From assembly GCA_947466555.1 (NCBI GenBank), contig CANIFK010000263.1:1-7180 (forward strand): a DNA stretch of 7,180 bases, written 5' to 3'. The position numbers and the translations under genes were made by a program. Numbering within the stretch: position 1 is the first letter of the stretch; the number at the start of each line of letters is the position of its first letter. Positions 6,470-7,180 of this stretch are shown one piece after another. A model generated the notes under the pieces. The model did not search any database. It saw nothing but the letters and a program-made list of their open reading frames with translations, and was not told the origin of the DNA. The DNA comes from Acidobacteriota bacterium. Lineage in GTDB: Bacteria; Acidobacteriota; Terriglobia; Bryobacterales; Bryobacteraceae.

Positions 6470-6826
6470 TTATTTCGACGGAGCGATTTCCAACAGATTC
6501 TCGACCTTCGCGGCCCCGGCAATCTTGTTGGCAATGCCCTCGATCAGTACTTTTTCGTCAACCGATTTCACCGGCCCGCGCAGCGTCACTGCCCCGTCCC
6601 GGCTGATGATCTTGATGTTCTTCGCATACGTCGACATCGTCTTGTTCTTCGCCACTCCCTGCCGGATCGCCCGCGTCAACGCCAAGTCCGACTTCGAGTT
6701 CGATTGCGTCCCCGCCGTGACCGCGTCCTTCACGTCGTCGCGCTTGTTCACCTTCGAATTGTCCGGAGCCTGCGCCATGGCGGTAGCCATCGTCAGCACC
6801 GCAGCTATATAGATAAACCGAGTCAT
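6470..6826 (-). CDS. Secreted BON-domain protein (OsmY-like)
   Basis: A 118-aa protein with a signal peptide (MTRFIYIAAVLTMATAMAQA, cleavage near residue 20), a polar linker, and one BON domain at about residues 46-114. The BON core is recognised by LTRAIRQGVAKNKTMSTYA, then IKIISRDGAVTLRGPVKS, VDEKVLIEGIANKI, and AAKVENLLEI. BON domains are proposed to bind phospholipid or envelope surfaces; OsmY, with two copies, is an osmotic stress protein. Having a single copy is common in Acidobacteria. The ATG at 6826 was preferred to one at 6850 because GGGAG lies 8 nt upstream and the signal peptide then starts properly. It is the first gene of the presumed minus-strand stress cluster. Confidence 0.88.
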   Translation of the reverse strand: MTRFIYIAAVLTMATAMAQAPDNSKVNKRDDVKDAVTAGTQSNSKSDLALTRAIRQGVAKNKTMSTYAKNIKIISRDGAVTLRGPVKSVDEKVLIEGIANKIAGAAKVENLLEIAPSK

Positions 6827-6834
6827 AAAATTCA

Positions 6835-6839
6835 CTCCC
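6835..6839 (-). promoter_or_regulatory. Ribosome site fixing the BON protein start
   Basis: GGGAG on the minus strand is 8 nt before the ATG at 6826. The alternative ATG at 6850 would place this site inside the coding region and put eight non-signal residues before the signal peptide. Confidence 0.65.
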
Positions 6840-6922
6840 ACCCATCCCACTGCATCTCAGTGGCCACGCAAAAACTCGCAAACAGACCACAAAAGCCCCG
6901 CCCTCCGGCAACATGCCACCAA

Positions 6923-6940
6923 GTGACCACCGTTGGTCAC
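6923..6940. promoter_or_regulatory. 18-bp perfect dyad, candidate operator
   Basis: GTGACCA, a 4-nt spacer CCGT, then TGGTCAC form a perfect 7-4-7 inverted repeat in the intergenic region between the divergent BON gene and the multicopper oxidase-like gene. It lies 97 nt before the BON start and 52 nt before the oxidase start. The geometry suits a dimeric regulator, including MerR-type ones, but no matching promoter spacing was seen and the regulator is unknown. A hairpin role in RNA is less likely because there is no adjacent T run. Confidence 0.4.
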
Positions 6941-6991
6941 CCGAGCGCCCCCCGCCGAAGTTGGATATTCTTGCTCAAGAAAAGAGACCGT

Positions 6992-7180
6992 GTGAATCCC
7001 TCGTTCTGGATCCGTCTAGCCCCCGTCTTCCTCACCGCCGCCCTCGCCGCCCAAAGCATCGTCCCCAACGATAACCGCACCCCCGCCGGCACCCTGAAGG
7101 ACGGCGTCCTAACCCTCCAACTCAATCTCACCAAAGCCGACTGGCATCCCGAAGCCAACGACGGCGAAACCATCCCCGCC
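6992..7180 (+). CDS. Secreted protein resembling the N-terminus of acidobacterial multicopper oxidases (partial)
   Basis: Sixty-three codons are visible before the right edge. A GTG start gives VNPSFWIRLAPVFLTAALAA, a good signal peptide, then VPNDNRTPAGTLKDGVLTLQ and LNLTKADWHPEANDGETIPA. An NDNR-xPAG-x-L-xDGVLTLxL motif followed by W-xPE is what I recall from the N-terminal strand of copper oxidases in Acidobacteria. No copper-binding His motifs are visible yet, so the assignment is tentative. AAGAGA precedes the GTG by about 4 nt; a TTG at 6971, giving an LLKKRDR extension, is an alternative start. It is divergent from the BON gene. It probably acts in the periplasm, possibly in copper or phenolic oxidation. 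Confidence 0.6.
   Translation, partial: MNPSFWIRLAPVFLTAALAAQSIVPNDNRTPAGTLKDGVLTLQLNLTKADWHPEANDGETIPA

Noticed and set aside
6913..7030. Plus-strand ATG frame through the intergenic dyad region
   Set aside because: Pro-rich product without a domain, in a different frame from the signal-peptide-bearing GTG frame at 6992.

Overview
The window looks like chromosomal DNA from a GC-rich member of the Acidobacteriota, most likely near Solibacter/Bryobacter. This is an inference from gene content: a secreted quinoprotein of a type common in that phylum, a cytochrome with a planctomycete/acidobacterial-type heme-binding domain, a secreted acetamidase/formamidase, and a BON-domain stress protein. 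No rRNA or other phylogenetic marker is present.

Layout. Positions 1-1866 (minus strand) hold the start of a kdp potassium-uptake operon: a 26-codon membrane ORF, kdpF, kdpA and the first 46 codons of kdpB, which runs off the left edge. The first three overlap by 4 and 1 nt. Divergent from it, 1947-2900 (plus) encodes a secreted FmdA/AmdA-family amidase. Positions 2914-3184 hold the broken remains of a MNT-type nucleotidyltransferase (an antitoxin-like family), disrupted by an in-frame stop and a frameshifting deletion. Positions 3250-5654 (plus) are a two-gene unit, a di-heme cytochrome c and a PQQ-type dehydrogenase overlapping by 1 nt. Converging on it with a 4-nt gap is a minus-strand stress cluster, read 6826 to 5659: a secreted BON-domain protein, a glycine-rich YflT-like protein, and a 56-aa Cys/His-rich protein resembling bacterial metallothioneins. 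At the right edge, from 6992 (plus), is the N-terminus of a secreted protein resembling acidobacterial multicopper oxidases.

Functional reading. KdpFAB is the core of the high-affinity K+ pump; kdpC and any kdpDE regulator lie outside. The cytochrome probably accepts electrons from the quinoprotein in the periplasm. The dehydrogenase carries the Asp-x-Asp signature associated with lanthanide use, but lacks the vicinal Cys pair of classical enzymes and has Asp where they have a metal-binding Glu. The stress cluster suggests envelope stress and metal buffering, possibly linked to the adjacent putative copper oxidase.

The plus strand is C-rich over G in genes of both orientations, so coding sequences read from it use C-ending codons and those on the other strand use G-ending codons. 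The nucleotidyltransferase remnant departs from this pattern. No tRNA, rRNA, CRISPR array, insertion sequence or complete new defence system was seen.
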